Origin: Chaetoceros tenuissimus | Taxonomy: Eukaryota > Bacillariophyta > Thalassiosirophyceae > Chaetocerotales > Chaetocerotaceae | NCBI GenBank assembly: GCA_021927905.1 | Contig: BLLK01000038.1 | Span: 496,001-560,000 of the forward strand | Length of the DNA: 64,000 bases | Direction of reading: 5' to 3' | In this document: piece after piece, positions 30,501 through 42,093 of the stretch | Layout: the number at the start of each line of letters is the position of its first letter | Numbering within the stretch: position 1 is the stretch's first letter | Translations under genes and position numbers: made by a program | Notes under the pieces: model-generated | The model's input: the letters and a program-made list of their open reading frames with translations, nothing else | The model's database searches: none | What the model was told of the DNA's origin: nothing

Positions 30501-33500
30501 ATATCATGATACGGTTACACAGATTATTGACTTGCATTTCAAGATTCTCCTTCTCAGATTCCAAAGAAGTACAAAGATTCTCCTTCTCGGTTAGTTGAGA
30601 CTCTAGATCTGTGATGATTATCGTAAGGTGGTCGATTTTTGCGATTGCTGAATCTTCCGCAGAAGAGATCTTTGAAGCAATAGTCTCAGCGAGCTCTTTC
30701 TCTTTTGTCAAAGCAGCAATTGTATCCTTCGAACCATTAAATGCTTCTTCAAGCTTCGATAAAGTTTCACAAGTTTCCTGGAGATTCTCCTCCAACTCTT
30801 CCTTCTCTGCGACTAATGCATTGTTAGCCTCAGATTCTTCATTTAGACGTTGTTGGATAGAACTGACTATATCGCATGCGTCCTGTAGCTGTTCTTCAAG
30901 ATTCTCCTTCTCTGTAACAAGAGAATTGTTCGCATCATTTTCATCAGAAACTTGGTCCTGAAGTAGAAGAATTTTACTGCAAAGAGCATTGATCTGTGTT
31001 TCCAGGTTTTCTTTTGTCGAGAGTATTGCATCCTTCTCATTATCCACTTCTGAAAGATGCTGCTGAAGGTTGACAACATTTTTGGTGAGCTGTTCAACCT
31101 TTTGAATAGCCGAATCTTCATTAGATGACATTTCAGAGGCAATAGCTTCAGCGAGATCCTTCTCCGTGTGGAGAGATTCAATAGTATCTTTGCCTACTGC
31201 AAGTTCCTCCTTTAGGGCATGTGTCAAATTCTCAGCTTCCTCCAACTTTTCTTCCAATGAAGATACAGTCTCTTGAAGCTCATTACGCTCCAAGTTTACT
31301 GTTTCTAGCTCCTGCTTCGTGGTTTTTGTATTGGAGTCCATGTTAGATTCCATCAATTCAATCCTTGCATTTAGTTCATTTACTGTTGAAAGTGCTGCGT
31401 CCTCAGCCTTTGACATTTCATCAGCAATGTTTTTACTTAGAAAAAGTTCAGTGTGAAGGGACTCAATCTGATCATTTTTGGTGGAGAGTTCAGCTTCAAG
31501 TTTCTCAACCTTCTCAGTACTACTTTCTAGCTTCGCTTCTACATCGAAATATTCTTCTTCAAGAGTGTGGTAAAGAGACTCTTTCTCTTCTAGTTCCTCC
31601 TTCAACTCCTTGTTCTGGGAAAGTACATCAGATTGAATAGCAAGAGACTCTTCCAGTTGCTTTTCCAATACCTCAAGTTGAGCACTTCTGGAGACTTGGA
31701 ATTCCTTCAAAGATTTTGCGAGTATGTGCAATTCCGATGGAAGGGAATCAATATCAAGGGTTTCTCCATTACTGATACTACGGGCGAGATCAGCTACAGA
31801 TGAAACAATCTGATTTTTGAGTTCATCTCCAAGATTCATGCTAGTAGATAATGACTCATTTGTACTTTTCAAAGCTTGAATCTCAAGCTCCATATCATCA
31901 TTTTGAGATTTAGTCTCACGGAGTTGTGCTTCCACCTCATTGAATTCTTTCTTCATCTGTAGAGAAGATTCCTCATACTCGTCAATTTTATTTTGAAGTT
32001 CACGATTTTCCTCAATTAAATTGTCTTCCTTTTCGGACATTTTCTGTGCTATTTGCATGGATAGTTCGACCTTTTGTGCTAGTTCAACAATTTCATTCTC
32101 TTTTTCTGAGAGTTTTGTTTCAAGAGAAGACACCAGTTCAGAAGTTTCTTGAACCTGTGATATCAAAGCTTCTTTTTCTTGTAGAAGCGACTCATATTTT
32201 TCCCGAGACTGAGTCAATTCGGTGCTTTGAACATTAGATTCCTGCTCGTGTACCTTTAATGCCTTCTCGCATGCATCGAGCGCTGCTTCTTTCATAGCAA
32301 GGGTTGCCTGATACTCGGAACATTGTTTTTCGAGATCAGCATGCTTCTCGCTCATCAACTTGATTTCTGTTTCTAAATTCTCAATAGCTTCCTTCTTTTC
32401 TTGTTGGGTAAGGTTATATGCTTCATCCTTGTTCTCATTTTCAGTTTGTAATTCACTGATTATGCTCTTAAGCTCCTCTTTATCATGAAGTGTTTGCTCA
32501 ATCTTTGATAAAGCCTCGACAATGGCATCTTCTTTCTCTGACAACTTTGCTTCCATTTCTTCCATGATTCTTTTTCTCTCCAATTCCAGTGCTTCTTTTT
32601 CCGCTTCTAGTGCCTCATTTTTGGCTGCAGACGCATCTTTATCTTCTTTCAGAGTATCCAATTCAGAAAATGCTGTACGAAGAGAATCCTCAAATTTTTC
32701 TGCCTTATCTTGCCATTCATTCAATTTCTCCTCTCTATCGCGAGCAATATCGCCCTTTGCTACAAGAGCTTTCCTGAGAACTGAGATTTGAAAGCTTACA
32801 GAGTTCTTCACAGGTGTAATTGCTTCCTTCTTAGCTTCTAAAGTTGGAGTCATTGTAGTCAAAGCATTTTGGCGGTTAGTGGAGTCGAGAAGTGGACTAC
32901 CAAATGGATAGTATTTTTGGACAATTCCATCAGATTGGCGTCTTCTCTTAATATCCATTCCTCTGACAGATGGAGAGGCAAGTTCGAGAATGGATCCCTT
33001 CAAAGGTGTTCTTTCTGATGAAATGCGCTTTCTGTTCGTCGACAAATCTCCTTGGAACATACCTCCCTTCAAAATAGAAGCCTTTAGTTTTTCATACTTT
33101 TCTTGGGCTTTCTTTGCAATGTCTTTCTCTCTAGCAGCTTCTGATTCAAGCACTCTGACCTGATCAATGTCCGCTATACCATCAGCAGCACGCTTTGCAG
33201 CAGCTAATTCTCTTTGAAGCTTCTTAATCATGGAACGATCATCCATTACTTCATTGACTTGTGCATTTGTCTTGACCATCTTTGCTCGAGTTGCAAATTG
33301 TAAGGTAGATAAAGTTTCATTGAAAAATAATTCAGAGGATGTTGCGCAACAAATGATTGCCATGCGTGCATTACCACTCAATGCCGGTTGCAAGATGCGA
33401 GTCAATTTAGAATCTCTAAAGTTGATGTGTGTTTTCTTCGCCTCCCCCAGAGACTTGATGACACGTGAAAGAGTCAAAAGACTTTCAAAAAGAAATAGTC

Positions 33501-34559
33501 AATAATTTGCTTGCAAAGTAAAAACCTAAGAAAGTATGAACCCATCAACTCTTCTTACCTTTGATTGATTGCAGCTCCTTCCTTGAGACGGTCACCAGTA
33601 GCTCCAGTGTGGCGAACACTCTCAGAACCAGCAAGATCAACAAGGTTTAGTGTAGAAATACGGACAGCCTCGTCCTGGTCATCTTCATCCGATAAACTCT
33701 CAACTGAATTGTCATCGTCGCTACTATTATCATCTGCAGGTTCTTTACGCTGCTTACTCTCCACTGTAAGTCTAAAGATTGTGTGTGAACGAGAGGAATG
33801 GTCATTCATTCCAGTACTTGCAAATGCACGGTGCTTTTCCCCGGCGAAAAGAACCCCCAATAGAGACTCAACATCAGTCACATACACTTCTTTAGCATCG
33901 ACAAAAACACCACGTTTACTGTCCTCGCGAATCTTGAGCACCTTATCATTTCCATTCGCAAGGAGATCCTTCACTTCCTCATTGTAGATCTCAATAAAGG
34001 ATACACGAAATAAAAAGCTTCTTTCTGGATGATTTTTAATCTGAGAGAAAATATCTCTAGCAGCCATATGAACAACTCCCCCTCCAGTCGACCCATGTCC
34101 CTCTTCAATAGTACCACTTCCCTGCATTGTATATGTCTTACCACTCGAGGTTTGACCGTATGCGAAAATCGTTCCATTCAAACCATTGACTACGCTCTCG
34201 ACAATGTTTTGTGCCACACCTTCGTAAACATCGTGGGTTGAAGCTTTTTCATTGAATGTTTTATCAAATTGAAAGAAAGTCTTTCCTGTAATTCTATTCT
34301 GAAGAGGCTTTCCGTCTTTGGTACATTGTGTAATAAAGTTTTTCTTTTGTGACACTCGCCATATTCTAGCTGCCCCTTGTTCAGTTTCCTTGGCATTCAA
34401 AGGTCTGATACGAATCGCAACTGAATGGGATAATGAATGGTTAGGCTACTGATTGAAGTTGTGTAAATGATGGAATTCAGAGCAAGCTTTCTCGCTTGTT
34501 GACTCACCTTTGATGCCTTCCTCTCCACTGCTACTGTCGAGGTGCTGGCTTGATGCCAT
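27568..34559 (-). CDS. Kinesin with N-terminal motor and very long coiled coil (CENP-E/kinesin-7-like)
   Basis: Three exons, 34559-34508, 34420-33559, 33481-27568, giving 2275 residues. The 17-codon first exon splices to GIKVAIRIRPLN, the canonical kinesin start. Motor motifs: P-loop GQTSSGKT, switch I NDHSSRSH, switch II DLAGSE, and NQSLLTLSRVI restored across the second splice. An acidic insert (DDNSSDDDNSVESLSDEDD) sits in the loop before switch II. The neck TNAQVNEVMDDRSMIKKLQR resembles CENP-E. About residues 500-2150 are near-continuous coiled coil with internal repeats; the C-terminus is a basic, Ser/Thr-rich tail (RRVTRSSARLQ). By family it should move toward microtubule plus ends; a kinetochore or spindle role is inferred from architecture only. 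Confidence 0.9.
30271..31194 (-). repeat. Coding internal duplication, about 154 residues per unit, in the kinesin rod
   Basis: Two consecutive units (31194-30733 and 30732-30271) start with GKDTIESLHTEK and SKDTIAALTKEK. They share further blocks in the same order: NEDSAI/AEDSAI, EEQLQDACD, SSIQQRL/TSIQQHL and ALVAEKEELE. Weaker relatives lie on both sides, for example a DEEKRLAEELAEKLSNKEDE block. The period is 462 nt. Confidence 0.8.
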
Positions 34560-35072
34560 TTTTCAAATTCCTTTTCCTTTTGGAGTAATTGACGTTTATC
34601 CAAACGAAGTATTAGTTATTGCTCTATTGCTTTCAATTCATTTAGGAATTGGTGTAATGTTGGTTGTTGATTCTTCTAATGTTGCTGGGAAAAACGAAAA
34701 CGACGGAAATTTATAACGACATGACAGTTATAAACCAGTATTATCTAGCTAGAGCGGAAAACAAGGCAGGCCTTTTTTTGAAAGATTTTAAGTACTACAT
34801 ACGTACGTACGTCAACTGAAGTCCATTTACTCACAATCCTATTTTAATTAAATGGGACTTCGATGAGAAAAATCTCTCTTCTTCTTGTAGTCCCATCTAT
34901 GTGACAGACTTTACACAAAAAACTGTATTCCTTTTTTCTTCTTTAGAGAGTACAGATTTTAAAACGATATATAGTTTGAAATGTAGACAGATGAAGCAAC
35001 GGCAACTTTCAAAATAGTGCGAGGTGAAGAAAGTTCTATGGCAAACAAACTCATAATTACTACTTATGCTTC
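34560..35072. other. Intergenic, divergent promoter region
   Basis: 513 nt between the kinesin and the beta-helix/carbonic-anhydrase gene. It contains a (ACGT)-type alternating run at 34801-34812 that overlaps ACGTCA (34809-34814), a TGACGT-type half site. No gene was seen. Confidence 0.55.
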
Positions 35073-38000
35073 ATGATGATTCAATTCAAGTTAATTCTCT
35101 TTTTTTGCGCATTTGTACTGGTGAGAGCTAGCCCAGCTTGTCCTAAACTTCGCAGTGAAGAAAGAAGTATCAAAGCATGCGTCGTTATCAATACTTGGAT
35201 GGATTTTGTATCTGTTGTTTCAAAGAGTACATCGCCTAGAATTGTCTTTTGTCCTTTTTCTGTCCAAAAGTACAATTCGAAGCCATTGGTTATCAAGAAA
35301 GAGATTTCAATCTTTTGCCAAGTTATTGGTAGGTGTAAAATTGAAAGCGCTTTTGCGATGGGTAATGTAGGAAGATTTATCCAAATCAAGGGGCCAAAGG
35401 CCAAAGTATCCTTTGTTGGATTTTTGTTTGTTGGTGGAGGTGATCATCAGGAACAAGGTTTACTATACAGTGCTATAAAGATCAGCTACAATGCAGGAGG
35501 TGGTAGCGAGCAAATGTTTTGTAATTGCACCTTCTCAGAGTAAGTACTGAATTCATTTGGTTGAAAATGGGTACGTCTCGTTTTGTATTGACTCCTTCTC
35601 GTTTCCATCTTTTCAATTCTCAGGAACGAGGGAGAGATGTTGGGTGTTGCACTTCGAGCTGAAGCTGGAACGGCTGTCATTCTTTGTGGTTGTGATTTCA
35701 ATAAAAATGTTGCCAAGCGACATGGAACGATTTTCAATAGAGGTACCATGACTGTGGAAGAATGCAACTTTAGTTTGAATAAGGGAAAGGTGAGTTGAAT
35801 CATCATGCTGAAGTGGAAGAGATATCATACAATGAAGCGCTGCTCACAAAAATTCTCTAGGGAAACGCTATTTCGTCGTCGCGAAAGTCCTCTACTTCTA
35901 TCATTCGTAGTACTTTCAATGGTAACAAAGAAGGTGCTCCGCTTTTCTTCTACGGTGAGTTCCATATGAAACAAGACTATGCATATTGACACGTCCATGA
36001 CGAATCTCATACCTTTATACGTAGATGAAAACAATGTGAATCTTCTAGGCAATGTAGCCCAACAGAATGATTGCAATGGTGTCTTCTTCGACCAAGGGAA
36101 AAGATGTGTGGTGTTTGAAGAAAGCACTGTGTTGGAGGCTGAGCACACGATCTTATCAACTTCAGATGAGTCTACATGTGAGCGCCAGATAAAGGTTCCT
36201 TGTATTAATATCTCTAGCTTTGACTCTCTTGTCGAAATTGTAAAGGAAGAAGTAGGGACGGTAGTGACATGTCCATTTGACTTAGAAAAGGAAGAAGAGC
36301 AGTTCATTCTTGTTACAACTGAGCTGGAATTGTTTTGTAGCGTTGCTGGAGAGTGCAAAATCAAAGGAGATGGAAGCCATCTTGTGGTGAAAGGATCGTC
36401 TGCTAAGCTTTATCTTCAAGGATTCGTCTTTCAAGAATCTACGATTAATGCAATTCGTATCCAAAGTGGAGCACATGTGAATGTTTTGTGCAAGTGTAGC
36501 TTCTTTAGGAATAGCAGTGTGTCCAGAGGAGCTGGTATACTTACTGAACGCAACACCTTCGCAGAGTTATCACACTGTACGTTTGACCAATGTAAGACAA
36601 GTGACCTTGGAGGTGCAATTTTCAATAGGGGACAAATGTTAATCCAAAACAGTACGTTTTATGGCAACATCGGTAGGGGTGGAAGGTAAGATATCGCTCT
36701 CTTTCAGTTCACTATTCTAACAACTTTATCTCACTCTTCGTTTCTTCTCAGTATTGCAGTAGCACCAAAAGCCAATGTTAGACTAAAAGACAATCAAATC
36801 ATTCATAACAAGAAAGGAGAACCGATTTTTTTACACGAAAATGACATTGTAGATCTTGGAGGAAACCATATGGAAAGTGTAAGTTCATTTCATATATAGA
36901 TCTAACAAATGATTGATTATGCTCACCAAAATACTTGGATTATTAAATAGAACCTCAATTGCAATTGTTGCAATGGAATTTTTATTCAAAGGGAGAATAA
37001 GAGGTGTATTAGTGTCAAAACATCGACGAACAAAGATGCGTCACCAACAACTAATTCTACGTTTACACCTATCTCCGAAAGTTTTGCACAGTCTACAATT
37101 TTGAGAGCCGATCGAGGAGGGGTAGGTTATTTCAACTATGACAACGAAGACTTGGAATTTGGACCAAAGAATTGGAGCACGGTTCGAAATAATCCTGAAT
37201 ACCTTCGACACCAACTCTTGTCAGAGACACTCCGTCGATCCCTGGAAAACAAATGCGGAAGAGAAAATCAACAGAGTCCAATAGATTTGTGTGAAGACCT
37301 GATCAACAACGAATGTCATGAGCACCACCAGACGCGCACTCGTTCAGGGTGGATAAAATTGGAAGATAATGAGGTTACTGCCGAAATTCTTCCCAGCAAG
37401 CTTCGACTGAAGTATTATGATGATCGTATACCTCAGGATGGGAAGAAACCACCTACAGCAGATTATGCCCACCACTGGAATGGATACATTGAAGTGAATC
37501 ATGTCGACGTCAAAATCCCTAGTGAGCACACAATATGCGGAAAAAGATTTCCAGCAGAGATATCTATTTGGTCTCTTCATCCTGGTAGACGTCAATTTAT
37601 TGTTACTGGAATTCTTGTAGACTTTCACGAAACTGATGAATCAAATAGTCACCTACAAAGAGCAATTGACGAGTGGCAGCGAGTGTACGATAATAATAGA
37701 GGAAGGTGTCAGCTGACCAAAACTTCACGTGAATTTTATGATGCATCAAGTGTTGTCGGGGATATTCCGAAATCAGAGAGGGAAGATACGAATAGACTGT
37801 TGCTGAATAAAACTGTAGAAGATGTAAGAATGCCAAACAATAGATCTCTCAGCAGTAACGGAAGAGTAAGAAAAGTCTGGGATCCTTTCCATCCGTCCAT
37901 TATGACAGTGAGTTAACCTTTGCTCATGCATTTTTATTTGTGGTGTCTTTTTAGACTAACCTTAGTCGCATATATTGAAGAGTATCTATCATTGGGGATA

Positions 38001-38289
38001 CTGGGGTTCTTTCACTGAACCTCCTTGTAGCCCATATGTTCATTGGAGAGTTTTATCCGAGGCTGCTTACATTTCTCGTACTCAATGGGATCAGGTGCGA
38101 AACATTCTTTTCACAAATGTCGACGAAAACTGCAAATATACATCTACTGCAGATACAATTGGTGCCGCAAGACCTACACAACCCTTTCGTAACAGAGATT
38201 TACACAAATGCCGTTCGTCTGACTATGTAAGTGACACAGAGAAACAGAGAATGAGGGAGGAGACTGGTAATCCACATTGGTGCTGTTAG
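35073..38289 (+). CDS. Secreted fusion: two beta-helix-like modules plus alpha-carbonic-anhydrase domain
   Basis: Seven exons: 35073-35539, 35624-35789, 35861-35954, 36025-36685, 36752-36878, 36951-37907, 37981-38289. All have GT-AG introns with matching phases, giving 926 residues. Signal peptide 1-19. The N-terminal half has two related modules (about 20-315 and 360-510), each with CPF, an FC-V-G-CKI strand, VKG-AK and GF-F in the same order. Parallel-beta-helix turns follow, such as CTFDQCKTSDLGGAIFNRG and NSTFYGNIGRGGS. A Ser/Thr-rich linker leads to the carbonic-anhydrase domain (about 590-900): CGRENQQSPIDLC, PSEHTICGKRFPAE, YWGSFTEPPCSP. By eye only one of three zinc-ligand His is kept (NHVD, then EIS). 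The C-terminal 40 residues hold extra Cys. Probably extracellular or plastid-envelope; catalysis is doubtful. Splitting into two genes is possible but the frame runs through exon 6. Confidence 0.78.
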
Positions 38290-38395
38290 GTCAGTTGACG
38301 AACATTCTGCACTTTGAGGTACGGGTAGTAAAAACAGAATGAAATGTTTATGAATAATTCTTGTATTTTTATTATTTTAAAAGGAAAGCTCTGTT

Positions 38396-40297
38396 TTAGA
38401 CAAAACCTGGCAAAGAACCAATTGTGCAGGAGTCCCAATGATCACATTGTACCCAAGGTATATGATCAATTTTTCTCTTTTTCTCTTCACTGACAATTGT
38501 TTCGTTGTTGGCATTACATTCTCCCTCGTTCGACTCCACTGACACCAATTTTTCCATTTCTTCAATATCGAGAATATCATTCTCATTGTCTTTTAACGGT
38601 GAATTGAAATTTTTGCTTGCGTGAATATCATCATCAGTTCTCTCAGCAGTATTTGTTGGAAGAAGATCGACACCTCTGTTACGCTTTAGTGTAATCTCTT
38701 TTTTCATTTCTAAGAGAGTAGTGACACGTCTATCTCCTAAAATTTCCACTATTTTGTTTGCAATCTCATCAGTGACATCACTGCATCCTTCGAGTAACAA
38801 GCGATCACATACACTGTTCAAGGGGAGCCTCGCTTTTACAAGTAAATCTAGCTCTGCCGGACCTTCCATGAATTTCCATAATGAATCGGACCATTTCTCT
38901 CGGGGTCTTTGTCTTATGTTTTTAGATCCCCTCCACATGATGTCTTGCCAATGAAGGAAATAGTAAAAGTCATTGGATAGTAGGTAATAAAACCAATGTT
39001 TTAGAAAGTATTGTTTCCTTCTTCTCCCAAAGTCTGCTCTGCTTATTTCTTCATCAGATGACTCATCGAATGAAATAAGCATGTCCACAATCCTATTGAA
39101 TGCTGCAACTAAGAAGCCTGGGACTTTATTGGTAACCGAAATTAAGATAACAGAGTATCGTCCCTGTATCTTTCGGACACTTGCAATTGTCTCTGGAAAC
39201 GTATTAGGAGATCCTGGAATCAATATTCCACGCCCAATGGGAGCATCTCCAATACCTCCTTCAAATAAATACTGCAGAAGCAGTTCAATGCCTAAATCCA
39301 TGGGAACCGTTTTGAAGTATTCATTGATGCATTGTCTAGGTGTTCTGCAATTTACCAATTCCTTGACTTTCTTTTTTGGAGTAGCGGTAGCTTTTGCTTC
39401 CTTCTTTACGGCATTCTTCTTGGACTTCTTACTTGTATTCATAAAAATACTGTAGGCACCATAGTTCTCTTGATAACCATATCCGTTACTATCAATACAA
39501 TCATCCATATCATCATTTTTCTCAGTTTCATCATCTGCATCCAAGTTCTCATCTTTCATTAGTTCCATTTGCACACGATCAATAGCTTTTGAGGTACTTT
39601 TGCATTCCTTCAATAATTCAATTGCAGTATTTCTCCATTCTAACCTTTGATTCTCGAGTAGTGTCCAATATTGCTGCATGAAAAATCCCAATAGAGTTTT
39701 CGCAGCCAATCTCAATGGTACCAAAGATGGTAATTCATTATGAGCTGAATCATGTCTTATATCAACTACCCAGCCAGGCAACCCAATCTGTGCACAAAGC
39801 GATGCGACAGAAGTAGCATATGTAGATCTATTTCGCTGGATACTATCTGCAATACCATTAACAGCTCTGATAATAATGGAAGCATATGATAATTTCAGAG
39901 AGGTGGTCATATCGATAAATAGCTTCTGCTTTTCTATAAGTTTCTGTTGCTGGTATTCGTAATCTTGCAACATAATTTGCGCAAGGGAAGTAGTGACATC
40001 AATTGAATGAGGTAACCTTCCATTTTCTGCTTTACTCCTCCAAAGCTCAACTCGTTGTATTCCATAGATCAGTTCATTATATACATTCTGGTCTTCAAAT
40101 GTTAGAGCGCTCGACTCATTTTCGAGTGCAGTAGGAAACATGCAAGTTGCATGAGACAGGCATCTTCCAACATAGTCAAATTCCTGGGGTGTCGACCAAG
40201 GCGTGATTTTCGTCCGACCTCGTATTCTCTGTCGCTGCTTTGCTCCTAAGTTGGAGACAATCTTTTCTTCGCATATCTTAGTGTATGTCTCGCTCAT
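38396..40297 (-). CDS. LAS1: Las1-like HEPN endoribonuclease for pre-rRNA ITS2
   Basis: A 633-residue single-exon protein. Residues about 30-210 match the Las1 domain: ITPWSTPQEFDYVGRC at the front and the HEPN catalytic motif RHDSAHNELPSL, whose R-x3-H arrangement is the active site. Las1 cleaves ITS2 at the start of 5.8S/25S rRNA separation, together with the kinase Grc3, in the nucleolus. An acidic stretch (DDETEKNDDMDD) and a Lys-rich stretch (KKSKKNAVKKEAKA) separate the HEPN domain from a helical C-terminal half that is poorly conserved across the family. The length is in the range of animal LAS1L proteins. The start ATG is followed by a conserved-looking N-terminus. Divergent from the FAD oxidoreductase with 267 nt between. 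Confidence 0.85.
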   Translation of the reverse strand: MSETYTKICEEKIVSNLGAKQRQRIRGRTKITPWSTPQEFDYVGRCLSHATCMFPTALENESSALTFEDQNVYNELIYGIQRVELWRSKAENGRLPHSIDVTTSLAQIMLQDYEYQQQKLIEKQKLFIDMTTSLKLSYASIIIRAVNGIADSIQRNRSTYATSVASLCAQIGLPGWVVDIRHDSAHNELPSLVPLRLAAKTLLGFFMQQYWTLLENQRLEWRNTAIELLKECKSTSKAIDRVQMELMKDENLDADDETEKNDDMDDCIDSNGYGYQENYGAYSIFMNTSKKSKKNAVKKEAKATATPKKKVKELVNCRTPRQCINEYFKTVPMDLGIELLLQYLFEGGIGDAPIGRGILIPGSPNTFPETIASVRKIQGRYSVILISVTNKVPGFLVAAFNRIVDMLISFDESSDEEISRADFGRRRKQYFLKHWFYYLLSNDFYYFLHWQDIMWRGSKNIRQRPREKWSDSLWKFMEGPAELDLLVKARLPLNSVCDRLLLEGCSDVTDEIANKIVEILGDRRVTTLLEMKKEITLKRNRGVDLLPTNTAERTDDDIHASKNFNSPLKDNENDILDIEEMEKLVSVESNEGECNANNETIVSEEKKRKIDHIPWVQCDHWDSCTIGSLPGFV

Positions 40298-40564
40298 GAT
40301 TCTATTGAGTTTGATGTTTTAACTAAAAAGACTTGCAGATATTGTATCAAAATCCAATTGAAGTTTTGATTTCTTTTTGGCAAGAAACGAATGGCCCTGA
40401 ACACACTGTTGGTAACGGTATGAGAACGCCGTTAAAATCGTCCGATTCTGTATCTTTCTGAACTGCATAGAGAAACTCTTCATTCTTCTCATCTCTACGT
40501 ATATCTTTTGAGATATTAGATCTAAATAATCCTTTAGTTGAAATATTCAAGATACACTTCTTCA

Positions 40565-41704
40565 ATGGTTCCTCCAAGTAAGATAGTCATTGTCGGTGGC
40601 GGTGTGATTGGCACTTCTTTGTCGTACTTTCTAGCTAAAGAACATGGCATCAGTTGCACTCTCATAGATCCAAAAGGTATTGCTCCTGGTGCAAGCAGTA
40701 AAGCTGGAGGTTTTCTAGCTTCACATTGGAGAGACGGAACGGATCTAGAGGAAATGCAGCGATTAGGGTTTGATCTACATCAAGAAATTGCAAATGATTT
40801 AGGTGCTAGTAACATTGACTATCGAAGATTGACTTGTTCGGCTGTGGCGATTGATGAATCTCAAACGAGAAAGGTACAAAAGCCACCTTCAAAAAAGTTG
40901 GAATCTGTTGAATGGGTGGATAGAGCTGTTATCGGCAGCGCGACAATGGGAACAGACGAAAATATTGCACAGGTTCATCCGAGAAAACTATGTGAGAAAA
41001 TGTGGCAATTTGCAAAAGAAAAACAAGGATCTCAACTTGTGAAGGGAAAAGTTAATAAAGTCATTTTTGATACAGAAACGAATGCAGTTTCAAAAGTATG
41101 CTTGGAAAATGGAAGTGAAATTGATGCAGATGTTTTTGTGGTTGCATGTGGTGCATGGACACACCACGCTCTTCAATCTTGGTTCAAAGAGATTGATGCA
41201 ATATCATCGCTTCCTCCCATTACTGGAGTAAAATGCCATTCAATGCTGGTAAAACCCGATGATGTATTTTCTCAAGCGGTTTTCTTTGAATCTGATGGAT
41301 ACTTCGGAGATGCCGATATTGAAGTTTATCCTCGTCCTGATGGAGATTGTTATGTCAATGGGTTTGCTGGAGATGAAGTTATAATTTCAGAAGAACCAGG
41401 AGAAGAGGAAGTTGAGAAAGATTGCATTGATCAACTTAGAAATGCAATGGATATGACAACCACAAAATTAGGTGGACTTATTCCTCACACTACTCAAGCT
41501 TGTTATTGGCCTGAAACTGACGATGGATTGCCTTTGATAGGCAAACTCCCTCAAGTCCCTAATGCTTTCATTGCAACTGGTCATAGTGTATGGGGAATTT
41601 TACAAGGACCAATAACAGGAAAAGCTGTCGCCGAGCTTTTGGTATCCGGATCAAGTGATTGTTTAGACTTGAAGGCATTTTCACCTGAAAGATTCGCTGA
41701 TTGA
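40565..41704 (+). CDS. FAD-dependent oxidoreductase, DAO family, TDA3-like
   Basis: A 379-residue single-exon protein starting at the ATG of MVPPSKIV; the open frame extends upstream only via a TTG. The Rossmann FAD-binding motif IVIVGGGVIGTSLSYFLA is at residues 6-23, the usual SSKAGGFLA block of the D-amino-acid-oxidase fold lies near 50, and the C-terminal FAD contact TDDGLPLIGKLP...TGHSVWGILQGP closes the domain. The combination is closest to fungal TDA3-type putative oxidoreductases, which have been linked to endosome-to-Golgi recycling. The oxidised substrate is not predictable from sequence. No targeting signal is seen. Confidence 0.82.
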   Translation: MVPPSKIVIVGGGVIGTSLSYFLAKEHGISCTLIDPKGIAPGASSKAGGFLASHWRDGTDLEEMQRLGFDLHQEIANDLGASNIDYRRLTCSAVAIDESQTRKVQKPPSKKLESVEWVDRAVIGSATMGTDENIAQVHPRKLCEKMWQFAKEKQGSQLVKGKVNKVIFDTETNAVSKVCLENGSEIDADVFVVACGAWTHHALQSWFKEIDAISSLPPITGVKCHSMLVKPDDVFSQAVFFESDGYFGDADIEVYPRPDGDCYVNGFAGDEVIISEEPGEEEVEKDCIDQLRNAMDMTTTKLGGLIPHTTQACYWPETDDGLPLIGKLPQVPNAFIATGHSVWGILQGPITGKAVAELLVSGSSDCLDLKAFSPERFAD

Positions 41705-42093
41705 TTCATGGATCTACAACGTAAAGGTAATGGAGCTCTCAATGAGTCTTCATTTTACAATTGATAAATCTACCAACCACGTATTACCAAGATTGATTCT
41801 CATTTTGTAATCATGAATTGGAATTTGAAATTGTTTTTATTGAAATCATGACGGAAGAAGGGAGAAAAATAATGAAAATGGGATTAGAGACTCTAAACCG
41901 TGACGTATTGAGTCTCATGTAGTATGAAGCCGTAACACCAATGAAACTGAACAGAAGAAAACAAAAGAAAAAAACAAACCACAAGTTTTAGAATCTACGT
42001 AGAGTAAGCCTGACAACTTGGTTCCGGCGTCTATTTAAAATACTAATACTTTGTTGTACAATAGTAATTGAAAGCCTACAATTCTTCAACAAT
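41705..42093. other. Intergenic, no gene seen
   Basis: 389 nt between two genes on the same strand. An A-rich stretch near 41950-41975 precedes the helicase. No repeats or RNA genes were recognised. Confidence 0.55.

Noticed and set aside
27588-33505. Many open frames antisense to the kinesin rod
   Set aside because: They follow from the repetitive Glu/Lys/Leu codon pattern of the coiled coil and show Ser/Phe-rich low-complexity translations without domains.
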